64,000 nt of DNA from Chamaecyparis obtusa (GCA_027943335.1 BSBK01007743.1:72001-136000), one strand, 5' to 3'; positions 10,640 through 24,105 are shown, counted from the first letter of the stretch. The notes: generated by a model not told the origin, from the sequence alone. Made by a program: numbers and translations.

Positions 10640-12993
10640 TGTGTATGTACATAAGACCTAGATAAGACTAATTATATACCTAACAAGACCTAGAGATAAG
10701 ACTAATTAAGACTAATTAGACCTAATACTTGACTAAGAAGACATAATTAAATATACTTAAAATTAGACCCCTTGAGTAAATTGTGACCCATTAAGACCTA
10801 ATTTTTAACCTATTACCTGACCTAATATGAGTAATAAGACCCAAATTAGGACCTAATATCATTAATAAGATGGGCTTTAAAGACGTAATTAAACCTAATA
10901 TTTGACCAATTAACACCTAATAAGACATGTGTAACTAGTCACAAGTATACCTAATATGAGTTTGAGAACCCCTTAAGACCTAATTAGACCTTTAATTAAG
11001 ACTAATTAACACCTAATATCATGAGTAATAGGACCTGCTAGTACACCTAATATGAGCAATATGATCCCTTAGGCATACTTAGACTAATTAACCCATAACA
11101 AGACCTTTAAATTATACCTAATTTTATACTATTTAATTTACCTTTAAATACATGTGACTAATACATACCTAATATAAGTAATAGGAACTAATATTGAATA
11201 GTAATAATGCCTACTTAGGGACATATTTATGAACTTAATAGGACCCCTTAGACCAAATTAGTCATAATAGCTTGCCCTAATTATCTATGTACAATATGAG
11301 TAATAGGACCCCTTCTAACCTTGTAATTAGATCAAATTTAAAGACTAATTAACACCTAATATACTCGATTACTACATGACCCTTTAAGACTTAATTAGAC
11401 TTAATACATGCTTAATATGAGCTCTTAAGACCAAAGTAGACCTATTAGTTCACCTAATTAGACCCAATTAGATGTATTACGACCTAATTAGACTAGATAA
11501 GACCTATTACAATGGAATTCTAGACCTAATTAGCACCTAAATAGACCCAATTAGACCTATTAGGACCTAATTCGACCAAATTAGACCTGGGTGGTCCCAC
11601 AATAGTGTGTCCCACTTTTTTAGACATGCTGATTTTTGCTGAAATAGCACATTTTTAATAAAATATGATGATTTAAGCCTTGAGAGGTTCCATTTGAAGG
11701 AATTAATTACAAATGGTTAGCTCAAATCCTCTTAGATTAAAAAAACATTGATATAACATCTATACTTCTCATTCATACCTACAATGGAGTCTCTTTCACA
11801 CCTATTAAAATGCTGACAAAAAATTACTTCAACTTTATGTTTTGGTAGATCAAATGAATCCATTTGAAAAACCTATCTATTTAGTATGATGCTATTTGGA
11901 ACAAGATTTCTAATGAATATAATTTTAATATATATTGAGTTCATTATCACTTTTAAATATTACTTTAAGTAAACATAGGTTGTTTGGTCATTCAACAACC
12001 TGTCTCTTAAATACTTTGGGAAAAATAGTAAATTAAAAAAAAAAATTATAAAAAATATGTAGGAAAAGATATTTGTGTCACCTTTCTACTTAAAAAAAAA
12101 ATAAATTTTTTTGATATACACAGATCAAGTTAGAGCGATCCAAGTGACCTTATGTCTAAACTAAAGTTACTGTCACTTTAGAACTTAATAAATTTTAAAA
12201 TATTGACCCAAAATGAATGAAACCAATTGTATCCTTTAGATATTGAAGTTACAAATATAATCTCGAAAGAATTACATCATTATCATATTTTAGAAAAAAG
12301 TTATGTTGGTCCAAGTGACAGTAACTCTTTAAAAACATAATTTTTCACACAAACCACTTTTCGAAGGAGAAGGAAAAATGAATTTAAATGAATTTTAATT
12401 TTTTTTAAAAATATATATTTAGAAACTAGAAATAAAATTCTAAAAGACTCTAGTTTACATCATCTTCAAATTCCTAATAGTTTTGCAGCAACAGGTGTTC
12501 GAAAGTGAATTTTTTTGTCAAAATGTTGATCTCTGTGTCAAAGTTGGCCAAAAAGTGGGACACAATTTTGTGGGACCACCCACCTATTAGGACCTAATTT
12601 AATACCCAATTAAACCAATTATGTCCTAATTAAACCTTTTAGGACCTATGACAGGTTATATGACCCGATTAGACCCACTATGAGTAACATGACCCCTTAA
12701 GACCAATATTAAAGCACCTAATTAGACCTATTAGTACCTAATTAGACCCAATTAGTTGTTATGACCTAATTATACCTATTAGGACCTATAATACCTGTTA
12801 TATGACCCCTTTAATACCGAATTAGACCCACTATGAGTGTTATGTCCCCCTTAAGACTTTTTAGTGCTTCACCTAATTAGACCCAATTAGATCAATTGGG
12901 ACCTAATCACACCCCAATTAGACCTAATTATACCTAATTTAACCTATTACATATAGCTAATTGGACCTATTAGGACCTATGATAGGTTATATG
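10640..12993. repeat. Left subterminal array of TAGGACCTAATTAG motif
   Basis: Degenerate tandem repeats of a 10-20-bp motif such as GACCTAATTAGACC and TAGGACCTAATT fill this interval, except for the 993-bp element inserted at 11589-12581. The array is cut by the gypsy insertion at 12994 and resumes briefly after 31110 (ATGACCCTTTAAGACTCC). The same motif in the opposite orientation fills 36908-40970, so the two arrays are mirror images. No gene is seen. Confidence 0.85.
11589..12581. mobile_element. Small non-autonomous TIR element related to the giant one
   Basis: This 993-bp element has TIRs reading inward GGGTGGTCCCACAATAGTGT (left) and GGGTGGTCCCACAAAATTGT (right), matching at 30 of 32 positions. 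It is flanked by a 4-bp duplication ACCT (11585-11588 and 12582-12585). Its right ~450 bp resemble the right terminal region of the giant transposon (~41860-42240), including AAAAAGTTATG, AGAAACTAGA and AAAAGACTCTA. It has no coding capacity. It is probably a family member mobilised in trans by the transposase. Confidence 0.8.
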
Positions 12994-14031
12994 TGTATGC
13001 ACCCTAAAATGGTCACCTAGACTTTGGGCCCCCATTCAACAATTTATCAAATCCCTGAATCAATATTTTCAAAAATCAGCATTTTATCAATTATATCAAT
13101 TTCCTTGATCAAATCCTATTTTATCATTTTCGATTATTTGCCTTCGGCTAACCATTTTATTCTAAGTCTTTATTTAATTAAAAGGAATATTTTCTACCTT
13201 TTTAATAAATAAAAAGCCCCCACTTTTCATCTTATCCTAAGTTGCACAAATAAAGCATTATTCTTATTTTATAAAAAGGAAAAAAGTACTTTTTGTCTCA
13301 TATGGACATAAAAGTCAACCCTTATTTTCTCATTGGAGGATATTTGTGCACATGGATTGCTCTTCTTTGATGCTCCACCGTTGATTAAGTCTTTTGCCTC
13401 TTAATCTCCATGGTCCATTCCTTTTTATTTCCTATAAAAGGAGAGCTCTCTTCCTCATTTGCATATATAGATCATTCATGTTTTATGCTAATGTTATGCT
13501 GTAGGTTTTCTAGGTCATTTGGAGCTCTTTGAAGACATCCTTGCATCCAAGCTTTGAAGACATTGTTGTTGCATCTCATTTAGTTTGCTTTCATAGTTGC
13601 ATAATCATGGCATTCTTAGTATAGATTTCCTTTATGGAATAGATTAATCTCACATAGCCTAATTAGGAAGGTTGTAATCCTTGTACTTTCCTTTCATAGT
13701 CTAGCTTGTACTTTCCTTTCATAGATTAGATTTCCTTTCAAGCATTGCATTGTTATCATTTAGCTTAGCTTGCATCTTCATTCTTAATCTAGCTTGTATT
13801 TGCATTTCATTTGATTTCATTGGAGATATTGGCACTCTTGCCCTTGTCTTCATTTGAATCTCTCATTATGTAGTTGACTAGCAAGATCATTAGGTTCATA
13901 GCTCTAGCTGAGAGCAATTTTACAATCTTGCAACTCCATACATAGAGAGCTATGGATCGATTTGTGAGGGCTCATTGTTTAGTTTCCTTGCATGTAAGGA
14001 TTCATAAAAGTGCACTACTTTTGTGTGTACA
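12994..14031 (+). repeat. Gypsy 5' LTR
   Basis: This 1038-bp LTR contains a CCTATAAAAGGAGAGCTC segment at ~13431-13448, the probable TATA promoter of the element. Compared with the 3' LTR it carries an extra copy of a short TAGCTTGTACTTTCCTTTCA block near 13700. Confidence 0.92.
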
Positions 14032-17000
14032 TTTCTAGCGCCCACCGTGGGGCAGAGTAGATTAGCTTTATCATTTAAATTTGCATTTCTATCATATTTT
14101 TGATGATTTTTGGGCATTATTCGCGGTCTTTGGGTTTTCTCTCTTAGTGTATCACGCGATAATTCTAGGAATATTGCGCGATAGTTCTCTGTATACACAA
14201 GTGATACTTTGCCTGTCGGAAGTATCGCCCACCTGTTTCAGGAACTGTCACCTGGTTTCGGATGAAGTATCACCTAGATATAGAGTAGAGTATCACTCGG
14301 AATAATATTATCACCCCAACTCACTAAGAACTATTGCACGATAATTCTAGTGTTTGGAGTCTATTTTTGTACCTAGCAGTGAGCCCTTTTCAGGTTGGTT
14401 GGCCGAATCTTGATTTAGTTAGTTTGTTGTTTCTGTTTCCTACACTTAGACATAATTAATTTGCATAGTTGTACTCAGTTTCTTGCACTTTCATTTGGAT
14501 TTTAGATTTAAAAAGAACTTCTCATGTGTTTGGTTTGAATGTTTACATGCTTTCATAGGCACATCTCTTTTATGCTCTTAATGGTGAATGAAAGAACATA
14601 GATTTGTTTTTACAAGTTTGTGTAGGTGAATGCTTCTTGGTTTCCACTATCAAACATCTCATTGAGTGATTGGGGGCATGGATTCATTCCTTGTTTGCAT
14701 AGGGAGTTAAATGCACCACTTTGTGGACTCACTCTATGTTTTCTTGGAAAGTTAAATATTCCATTGATCCAACCCTTTTTCATTTGTGGGTAGTATTGAT
14801 AAGCAACTTTAGAATACTTTTGATTGATCTTGTTAGCTAAATTGGGTTGTTGGACTTGCTTATTTCTAATCGCCCCTCATTACTGCCCTTTGGATGCAAG
14901 TTCAGCATTCATACATAGGGGAGGGGTCTACTTGAAAAGAGCATTAAGTGTTCCACAAAGTTTCCCCTTTTTTATGCTTTCTTGATCTCATTAGTTTTCT
15001 AAAGTGTGGACTTACCTTGAGTTTGTGTGAGGAGTTAAATGTTCCACTTTTTTTGGACTCACTTCACACTCACTTGAAGAGTACTTTTGATTGAGCTTTT
15101 TGGCTACATTGGGTGTTGGACTCACTTATTTCTATTTGCCCCTCATTACCGGCCTTTGGATGCAAGGTCAACATTCATACATAGGGGAGGGGTCTACTTG
15201 AAAAGAGTGTTAAGTGTTCCACAAGGTTCTCCCTTTTATGCTTACTTGATCTCATTAGTTTTCTAAGGTGTTGACTTGCTTTGAGTTTGTGTGAAGAGTT
15301 AAATGTTTCACTTTTTGGACTCACTTCACACTTACTTGGTGAGTTAAGTGTTCCACCTTTAGTGCTTTAAATACTTTTGATAGTGGATTGCTTGGAGCTA
15401 ATTGGATTTTGGATTGTTCTAACCTTGTTGGTCTAACAAATTGTGGTTGTAGGTGCATTTGCTTGAAATATTTTGCCAAAAAAATGCATGTCAAAGCTTC
15501 AAATGCACAAGGGCTACTAACAATTTTTGCAGGGCTGCCCAAAGCATAAAAACTCAAATCAAGCGCTTGTTTAATAGCTTTCTTTATTGAGTTTGGCATA
15601 TGCTAGTTGTTTCATTTCATAGGCATTTAATATATTGTTGTAGGAATTCTTGGGTGGTAGGAGAAGTATGCTCTTCACCCTTGTGGTGAACCCAAAAATC
15701 TTGACCCATCTTTGGATTTTGAAAGCAAGAAGGTAATTCAATCTTTGCTTGGTGTGTTTGGGAGAAGGCTTTGAGATAAAGGAGTATGTTCTTCACCCTT
15801 GTGGTGAAACAAAATCCTTGAACCTCATAAGTTGATCCATTTTTGTTTAGATTGGTAGAATCCTTTAGCGGGCCTGCTCTTGAGCAATCAAGAGGAATGA
15901 CCCAAGTGGGGACAAGCTTATTGCCAGCTATTCCAACCCACTAAAAACTCAAGGCTACCAAGGACACAAAACCTTGGTAGACGTAGTGCTTGTCTTCACT
16001 TGATGTGAGTACTTGTGGGATTGTGACCATGAGGACACTATTAAGAAAGAATGCTTAAGGTACTCTTGAGGTCGTGAGGTCCCAGTCCTTTATGAGGAGC
16101 AAGAGGAGTACTACGAATGGAAGCCCTTATTAAGAGCCATAGTTAGAGGCCACCCTATTTTGCCTCTTAGCTTCTTGGTGCAAGGATTGATCCAAGTGGA
16201 ATAACCCAGATCACCCCAAGATTACTCACCACATGTGTTCATTTGGTTGTGTCTTTGGCACTTCCATGACAAAGCCAATATCTATTGTGGGCAACCACTT
16301 TGTGTGAGGCAAGGGAGCATCAAGTGTGGCCCAAGTTGTTAAGTGTTGAGCCTTGGCTTTCTAGGATAGATATTGGTTGAAGTGTCTTCGATTGTGTAAT
16401 ACTAGTGCTAACGTTCTTGAACATTCAAACAATTGGTAGATTCATAGGGTGCTTTTCTATTTTGATATCACAATTGATTTTCTTGGCAAGGTTGCTTTTG
16501 CCCTTATTTCAAGTGCTTGAAAACACATTTGATCCCATACTATTTTTAAACCTGTCGAATTTCTGCTATCATTGTGATTGGAATCAAAAAATCAACCCTC
16601 AAACTGAAAAAATTAATTAAACAAACCCAAAAATGCAAGTTTTCAACTTCACTGGTCAAGAGTCATACAATTCTACAACAGTATCGCACCTTTCAGAGAA
16701 AAATATCACGCGATAGTTCACCCCTGCTAGATTATCACCCGACCTACCTGGAGTCTGTCACCTGGTTACTATGAGATCTATCCCCTGGTGAAAGGAGAAA
16801 TATCACCTCAATGAGATCTATCGCCTGGCTTGCCTGGAAAGTATCACCTAGAATTTTTTTTGCTGTCTGCCTAGTTTCAGTCATTTTCAGACTTTTCTTA
16901 GTTGACCAGATTTCTAAGCGAGTGATTTACTCTACTGCTAGAAACCTATCTATACTTTGAGTTCCTATTTTTAAGCCTCTTGGATTAGTATCCTTCGATT

Positions 17001-17407
17001 TACAAAGTCACCTTGGGAAGAATTGTCAAGTTAGAAGATTATTCATGTTGAGAAAGTATATCTCTAGACTTGTTAGTAACATTCTTGGAGAATTCTAGTA
17101 CTCTTTTTGACCAAATCATTTCCACTCAAATTCAATTTCAATTATACAATTTGGCCAAGTCCATCCTCCTGGTTCAAATGTACAAGGATATTGATCTTTT
17201 GATTTTAGCACCTCTTTGACAGTGTTGGTAATGCCATTTGCAATTTCTATCTTTCCATCTCTTTTTGGACATTAGAGAACTTTAATTATCTTAGTTTGGT
17301 GTTGACACTTTGAGAGATCATCTTATCTTCAATAATCCTTTCCTTTCATGTCAGTTACAACAAGGTACCAAGTGAATCAAGGAAAATGACCCCCAGTTGT
17401 CTTTAAT
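14032..17407 (+). other. Gypsy primer site and long untranslated leader
   Basis: Just after the 5' LTR lies TAGCGCCCACCGTGGGGC (14036-14053), the primer-binding-type sequence typical of Tat elements. The 3.4-kb leader has no long ORF. It holds a direct duplication of ~200 bp with ~266-bp spacing (from ~14860 and ~15127, sharing CATACATAGGGGAGGGGTCT), another short repeat (CTTCACCCTTGTGGTGAA at ~15670 and ~15790), and two clusters of TATCGCGCGATA-like palindromes (~14150-14340 and ~16680-16860). Confidence 0.75.
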
Positions 17408-17416
17408 TAGTTACCC

Positions 17417-19806
17417 TTGGTTAAGACTCGCCAACAGCGAAAGGGAAAGGAACCCATTTTCGATCAATCCCCTAAGAGTGAGTCTGAGGTTTTCTTTGAC
17501 CCAAAGAATAATCCCAACAAATTGAGTTCCTCTTTAGCACCTTTTTCATCAAATATGGATATGAGTTACACCTTCACTAGACAAAAAAGAGAAGTAATGA
17601 ATCAAACTCTTAATGACATGTTCCAATGACATCAAGGTCACACAATGTCTACTAGGTCTTCTTCTGATAGTCCACCTGGATCACCTCCAATCAACACACG
17701 GTATCTAGATTCTCATCAATGAGCTAAGAGACACCATAGGAAAGCTCACTTAGATACATGGTCGTAACATGAAGACCAAAACAATGACTCTGGTGATGCT
17801 CATATTAATGCAGCTAATGTATCTAGACATTCAAGAAAAACTTCTCCACTTGGAGACACCTCACGATACACAAGTGACACATTGAGGTGCATTGAGAGGG
17901 AAAAAAAAGCCTTCTTGGATGAATAAGCTGCAAAGGAAGAAAGGTTCAAACAATTGGAGGATGAGGAATGAGCTTTGCAAGACATAAGGAGAAGAGCCAC
18001 ACAAGAAGAATGAGATAGGCTCGTAGTGCAACAACTCCATGATCAATTCAATAATAGGGGTACCAATAGTGGAACCAACTCTCCACCATCTACTCCCTCA
18101 CTAAGTCCAAGAGCTAGAAGAAGATCAAGGACCCCATCAAGATCACCTAGTCTTAGAGGAAGAAGGACTTCTTGGTATAACCATCATAGGAGATAATCAC
18201 CTCCTAGATACTCAAGACAACCCTCCCAACGAGCTCATCATGGCTCTCAACATGGAGGAAGTAATGCCAACTTTGACACTATTAATTTTATGACAATGAA
18301 ACAAGAACCATCCTTCCAACAATATGTGGAGAAAAATAAGGATCAATTCTTGGAAAGTCTAATCAATAAGGGTGCAACAGCCCCATACAACTTTGATGTG
18401 GACCAAAAGATTAAGAAGAAAAACCCTTCAATTGATGAGGTGATTAAACAGATGCAGAAGACTATGGAAAAAATGATGGCTCCTAAGAGTTCCTTCAACT
18501 TGGATTCTATATGTCCTAATCCCATTGACAAAAGTGTGGTTATGGTAGATTTTCCTAGAAAGGTTGAAATCCCAACATATGACAAATATGATGGTAGTGG
18601 TGACCCTCATGACCATGTACGATAGTTCTATATAATGAGCTTTGAATTTCATCATGAGGATTCCTACCTTATGAGATTATTCCCAAGGAGACTTAAAGGC
18701 CAAGCAATGGAGTGGTTTACTAACCTTGCCCCTCTTGTTAAAAAATTCAAAGAACTTGTCCAAAGATTCATGCAACATTTTGCATATAATATAGCAAGGT
18801 CAGTCACCATGCTTGATTTGTGTAAATTAAAACAAAATCAAGGGGAACCCTTTGTGACATTTTTACAAAGGTGGAGATGCTTATGCTCCAAATATTCTAG
18901 GACCATCCCTGAGGAAGAAAGGATTGATATCATCGTGAGCAATCTAGTGCTAGAACTATGATATGAAGTTAGAAAAATGGTCTTTAATTCTTTCGACACT
19001 ATGGTAGAAACTACATGTCACATCGAGGATGTTCTAAAAGAACAAGGTATTTTGGCCAAACAGAGTAACAACAACAATGGCCAAAATAATAACAACAACA
19101 ATAAGGACAAAAAGAACCCATATTGGAACAAAAATAAGCACGTAGTCAATGATGGAGTTGTTGACTCTCCACAAGGTCTAAGGAACAAGGAGTTCTTAAT
19201 TTATCTAACGTAGTTCAAGCTATGAAGCTGCAGACATCCTCAGACCAACAAGAGCACAAGCCCAAGTATCAAAATAAGCCTAAGTCAGGAAAGAGGCAAT
19301 TCAATAAGCTTGGAGACTCTTATGAAGAAATTTTTAAGACCTTGATTGCTCATAATTTGGTACAACCTCAGGATCCTAGACAGTTTCACATACTGGATCC
19401 TAAACCTTATTAGTGGAATGAGAAAGCTTACTGTGTATACCACAATGGGATTGGACATGACATTGAAGGTTGTTTTAAACTCAAACATCTGGTTCAAGAC
19501 CTTATTGAGAGTGGGAAATTAAAAGTTGATGGGTTGAACACAAATGCAAACCACAAGGCCTTTAAGGAGCCTTTGCCTAAGTATGAGAAAGGGGAGACCT
19601 CTCAAAACAAGAATGGCAAGGCCGCAATCAATTATACCTATACAGCTATAGAAAATGTCATTAATATGCTTGAGGTTGTGGAAAATGATGTCAATGTGAT
19701 GAGAGGGAATGATCCCCATGACTATGATGTAAACTCACCTCCAATATTTGATGAAGGACCCATTGATGAAGGACCCATTGTTGTGCTTATAGGTCCTCAA
19801 TCTTGA
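17417..19806 (+). pseudogene. Gypsy gag (broken)
   Basis: The gag polyprotein lies across several frames. The N-terminus (MVKTRQQRKGKEP; the codon here is TTG, so the ATG may be lost) starts at 17417. An arginine/serine-rich stretch (ARRRSRTPSRSPSLRGRRTS) lies near 18110-18170. The capsid-like retrotrans_gag domain at 18540-18960 shows the pattern YDGSGDPHDHV, then RLKGQAMEWFTNL, then EPFVTFLQRW. A basic Asn-rich tail follows at 19060-19140. No clear CCHC knuckle is seen. Stops interrupt it at several points. Confidence 0.85.
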
Positions 19807-19979
19807 AGGTCATCTCAGCCTCTCAATGCTGTTACTAGGGGTCAGTCCCAAGGTCCTATTATCATTAGAGGTCCTAACTCTAGCAAATCCAAACAACCAG
19901 TGTCCAAAAATGTTCCTTCCAAGTCTGCAGTTGGTCCTGATATGAGTTACAATCTTGTTGATTAGTTATAGTGAACACC

Positions 19980-20590
19980 AGCGTAGATTTCTATTTTTGA
20001 GCTCTTAGAATTGTCTCCTAGACACAAGCATGTCCTTGAGGACACCTTGCATGTAGCAAATGTCCCTAATAATATAGATGTCGACCAATTCTAGAACATG
20101 GTCAACCACCTGGCTAGCCCACATTACCTTACATTTTTCAAAGAAGATGATAAAGCCTTGAGTCATCCACACAATCTTGCCCTTCACATTGAGGTCATGA
20201 TCCATAAAACCCATGTTAGGCATGTGTTGATAGATGGGGGTGCTAGGCTCAATATTTGTTCTTTAAGTCTTTGAAAAACCAAGGTTACTCAGAGCATGCC
20301 ATTGATACCAGGAAGAAAATTACTATCAAAGCCTATGATGAGGTTGAGAGAAGTTCTAAGGGATTAGTTGTTCTTCCAATCAGAATTGGTCCTATTGAAA
20401 AGGACATTTTGTTTCAAATCATTGATGTTGGTCCTCTAGCATAAAACATCCTACTAGGTAGACCATGGATTCATGACATGCAAGCAGTACCATCTACGTA
20501 TCATCAATGTGTCAAGTTTCCATACAATGGCATAGAAGTCTGCATACCAGGTGATAGTACCTTATCTATTAACACCATTTTAGCAGGGGT
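19980..20590 (+). pseudogene. Gypsy aspartic protease region
   Basis: Near 20200-20260 the frame reads HVRHVLIDGGARLNICSL. This is the retropepsin active-site loop with the usual D-x-G-[AS] (here Asp-Gly-Gly-Ala). It is followed by ERSSKGLVVLPIRIGP and then [20 protein letters not shown], the conserved C-terminal strand of Tat and Athila proteases. A frameshift at ~20260 and a stop near 20443 break it. It would release gag and pol products. Confidence 0.82.
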
Positions 20591-20674
20591 CCATGTTCCC
20601 TAAATAGAGAAGCAGACAATTTTGGGGCAACTCTTGAGAAATGTAAAGATAGATTCAAGTCCATAGACCTTGGT

Positions 20675-22234
20675 ATGGGAGGATATCAAATTGACTCCTT
20701 TACAAAATTGCCAATTTCACCTAGGTCCTATGGTAAACCATCACAAGAGATGTGCCCCTCGTCTTCAACCATGACTTTATTCAATAATTTTTTAGAGTCT
20801 TCAATACCTATTCATCATGAGAAAGAAGAGGTGGCTGTTAGACATTGGATATACAGAGAAGAAAAGTACCTACATAATGAAAACTTTTCTCCATCTCCTA
20901 AGACTTATGGGAGAGGATATACGTTGGTCACCAACATGGGCTATCCAGGTCATGGCCCTCTCAGTCACAAGTTAGATGCCAAGGCTGAACCACTCAACCA
21001 TGCTCTTTTTGGTCGTAGGACTAAGTCAATAGTTGGCTTAGGTTTTGAAAATGAGAAACAAAAAAGCATCCCTATCTCAGCTGCGACAGATAGTGACAAT
21101 GACTCAGACTACACACCTAATCTTTCTAATCAGCAAGACATGTCTGATGATTGGGTGCCTTCAATAGCTCTCCTTTGGGGAGATTCAAAATATTTGACAA
21201 TCAATAGTCCTCCTATCCTAGCTACGACGGATAATGACTATATGAATGCTAGATTGACAATGGAAAGAATTTCTATCCTAGCTACGATGGATGGTAACAA
21301 TGCTAGTGCTCGAGAAGGAGAGATCCTTCCCAACCTTGAAGCTTCTACATCATGAGGCCCAAATACTGATTCAGAGACAGACTCACATGAGTTCAAATGG
21401 GACTCACTTTCAGATGCGACAGTTGATTTAGACATGGATGTTGTCCACACCTATAGTACCCAACCCAATGTGACCAAAGAACCTAGTGTAGGACTAGAGG
21501 ATTGGACTCCTCGAATTGCCTTAGTGGATGACGCTTCGTTTGGTAGGAAAAGTCCTAATTTTGGTGTCTTAGAAGGAGACTTGACAAATCCTAACTATGC
21601 GATCACCAGGGATACTGCCTTTTGTATCAATAATATTGAACTAGTCATCGACCTACCCTTTGTCAACCATCATTTGATTGATTGGTCACAACTTGGTCAA
21701 GAGCCTCAGCTTCTCACTTTTCACAATGACTACAAAATAGCCTGCTACCTGAATGCTCTTGAACCCATAGTCTCTTCCACCAGTGAACCTACAACAAGTA
21801 TGACGGAGCCGGATATTAAATACCTCAGTCACAAAATAAAAGAAAAGAAAAGAAAGAGAAATGGTTCTGATGGCGAAAACCACTATGTGGCGGTGTTAGA
21901 ACCCAAAAAAGTAAAAAGAAAGGATGTATCCAAAGGTGAAAACCTCCTTGAGGTGCCTAAGGATGGGGTACTTAATAACCTACCAAGTTATTTCCAAGAC
22001 AGGTCATCAGTTCTTATTGAGCCTACACAACCAGTAAATTTGAATACAGAAGAGGTTCCACAAGTGATTCATCTAGCTCAATCTCTGTCAGTGCAAGAAA
22101 AAGAGGCATACACAAAATTCTTACAAAAGAAGAAAATTAATTTTTCTTGGACATATTCAGACATGCCAAGGCTTGACACTAATCTTATTATGCATCACTT
22201 ATCTATAGCTCTAGGAATTAAACCAGTGAAATAG
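20675..22234 (+). pseudogene. Gypsy protease-RT linker region
   Basis: Two long open stretches (20675-21355 and 21434-22234) lie between protease and RT. The first has repeated LATTD/LATMD segments and acidic patches. The second has a basic patch (KEKKRKRNGSDGE), a SYFQDRSSVLIEPT stretch and the conserved pre-RT segment SVQEKEAYTKFLQKKKINFSW leading to SYSDMPRLD-like residues. Tat elements commonly carry such a long poorly conserved linker. No separate enzyme is recognised. Confidence 0.7.
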
Positions 22235-22990
22235 AAGTTGAGGAAACTACACCCTCATATAGCTCTCCTTGTTAAGGCTGAATAAGAAAAGCTCTTAGGA
22301 GTAGGATTTATTAGAGCTATCGACTATGCCAAGTGGATCTCAAATATTGTTCCAGTTTCAAAACATGATGGGTTCATTCGTGTATGCACAGACTTCAGAG
22401 ATCTTAAAAAATCTTGCCCAAAGGATGACTTTCCACTCCCTAACATAGACATGATAGTGGATATGACTGCGGGCTATGAGATATATTCTTTAATGGATGG
22501 TTTTTCCATTTGTAACCAAATAAAAATAGCTCCTAAGGATCAAGAAAAGATAGCCTTCACATGTGCATGGGGAACCTATTGTTGGAACATCATGCCATTT
22601 GGATTAAAGAATGCAGGAGCCACATACCAAAGAGCTATGACCACAATATTTCATGATATGATGCATAAAAACATGGAGGATTATGTGGATGATACCTTGG
22701 CCAAGTCTAAGCAAAGGGGTACACACCTACAAGATTTGGAAGTAATTCTAGATCAAATGGAGCAATTTCAGTTAAGATTGAATCCGAAAAGGGTGTATTT
22801 GGGGTTACCTCAGGTAAACTTCTAGGATTCATAATTTTAGCCAAAGGAATAGAGGTGGATCCCGAAAAGGTTCAAGTGATATTAGATATGCCACCTCCTA
22901 AGAACATTAGTCAGATGAGAAGTCTTCAGGGATGACTCCAATCCATATGGAGGTTTATTTCATAGCTTGCAGATAGAGCACAACCATTCA
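22235..22990 (+). pseudogene. Gypsy reverse transcriptase
   Basis: The RT palm and fingers are readable: GFIRAIDYAKWISNIVPV, then RVCTDFRDLKKSCPKDDFPLP (first catalytic Asp nearby), MPFGLKNAGATYQRAM, and DYVDDTLAKS with the intact YVDD box at ~22680-22695. A frameshift after LNPKR and a stop at ~22824 interrupt it. The role is cDNA synthesis. Confidence 0.92.
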
Positions 22991-24105
22991 ACAAGATATT
23001 GCACAAGGGAGCCACATGTTCTTGGAATGAGGATTTCCAAAAGAGCCTAGATCAAATAAAACAATACTTGGCTAATCCTCCAATTTTGATGCCTCCTATC
23101 CCAGGAAAACCATTGATTTTGTACATCTCAGTGATAGAATCTTCCTTGGGGGAATTTTTGGCTCAACTTGATGATATGGGGAAGGAAAGAGCCATCTACT
23201 ACATTAGCCCTACTCTAGTATCTTATGAGAACAATTATAATAGTATTGAAAAGTCTTGTCTCATGGTAGTGTTTGCCTCCCAAAAGTTGTGACACTACAT
23301 GCTTGCCCATACTATACATCTTGTTGCAAAAATTGATCCTCTTAAGTATTTTCTTAGTAAGGCTACTCTCATGGGGAGACTTGCTAAGTGGATGATGGTT
23401 TTGTCATAATTTGATATAGAGTACATTGAGCGTAAGGCTATAAAAGGGAAAGCTATTGCAGATCAACTTGCTGATTTCCCGGTCAAGGATGGCATGCCTA
23501 TTCAAGTGGAATTCCTAGATGAGAATATCATGTACATTACCACTCATACTTGGAAAATGTTCTTTGACAGTTCAAATATGCAAAATGGATCAGGAGCTAG
23601 AGTGTTGTTTGTTTCCCCTCATGGGTATACTATTCCCAAGTCCTATAAATTATTGTTCTCATGCACAAACAACATTACTGAATATGAGGCCTTAACCAAT
23701 GGATTGAAAATGGCCATTGAATGGGGAATTATAGAGCTACATGTCTTTGGGGATTCGCAATTAATTATCAACCAAGTAAATGAAGAGTACCAAACTAAGG
23801 ATGATAAGCTGATACCTTACAAAAAGATGGTTGATTCATTGCGATGCTATTTCACATTTGTAACACTTCAACAGATCCCTAGAATAGAAAATAAGGCTAC
23901 AAATGCTATGGCTACATTAGCTTCACTCCTTCAGTTGGAACAACATGAATCAAGATTTGAATTCCTGGTGGAAGAGCTACACCATCCCATCTTTGACTCC
24001 TCTAAAAGCCATGTCATTTGTACCTTGGTCACTCATGAGTCTTCCCATTATGGTGTTATCTATTCATACCTTCATGATGGCATCATTCCTAAATCATTTA
24101 ACTGA
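22991..24105 (+). pseudogene. Gypsy tandem RNase H domains (retroviral-type plus RVT_3)
   Basis: The first RNase H (22999-23490) shows WNEDFQKSLDQIKQYL, PLILYISV, SYENNYNSIEKSCL. The second domain (23494-24105) shows MFFDSSNMQNGSGA with the first Asp, ITEYEALTNGL with the Glu, and FGDSQLIINQV with the next Asp. The last metal ligand, normally Asp in an ADALA-like helix, reads TNAMA and seems lost. The presence of this second, archaeal/plant-type RNase H marks the Tat lineage of Ty3/gypsy. Confidence 0.88.

Noticed and set aside
10640..12993. CRISPR-like or centromeric satellite array
   Set aside because: There are no constant repeats with unique spacers, and the motif is degenerate. Position between TIRs and mirror copy at 36908-40970 fit a transposon subterminal array better.
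13024..13212. 62-codon ORF repeated at 30128-30316
   Set aside because: Same position in both gypsy LTRs; non-coding LTR sequence.
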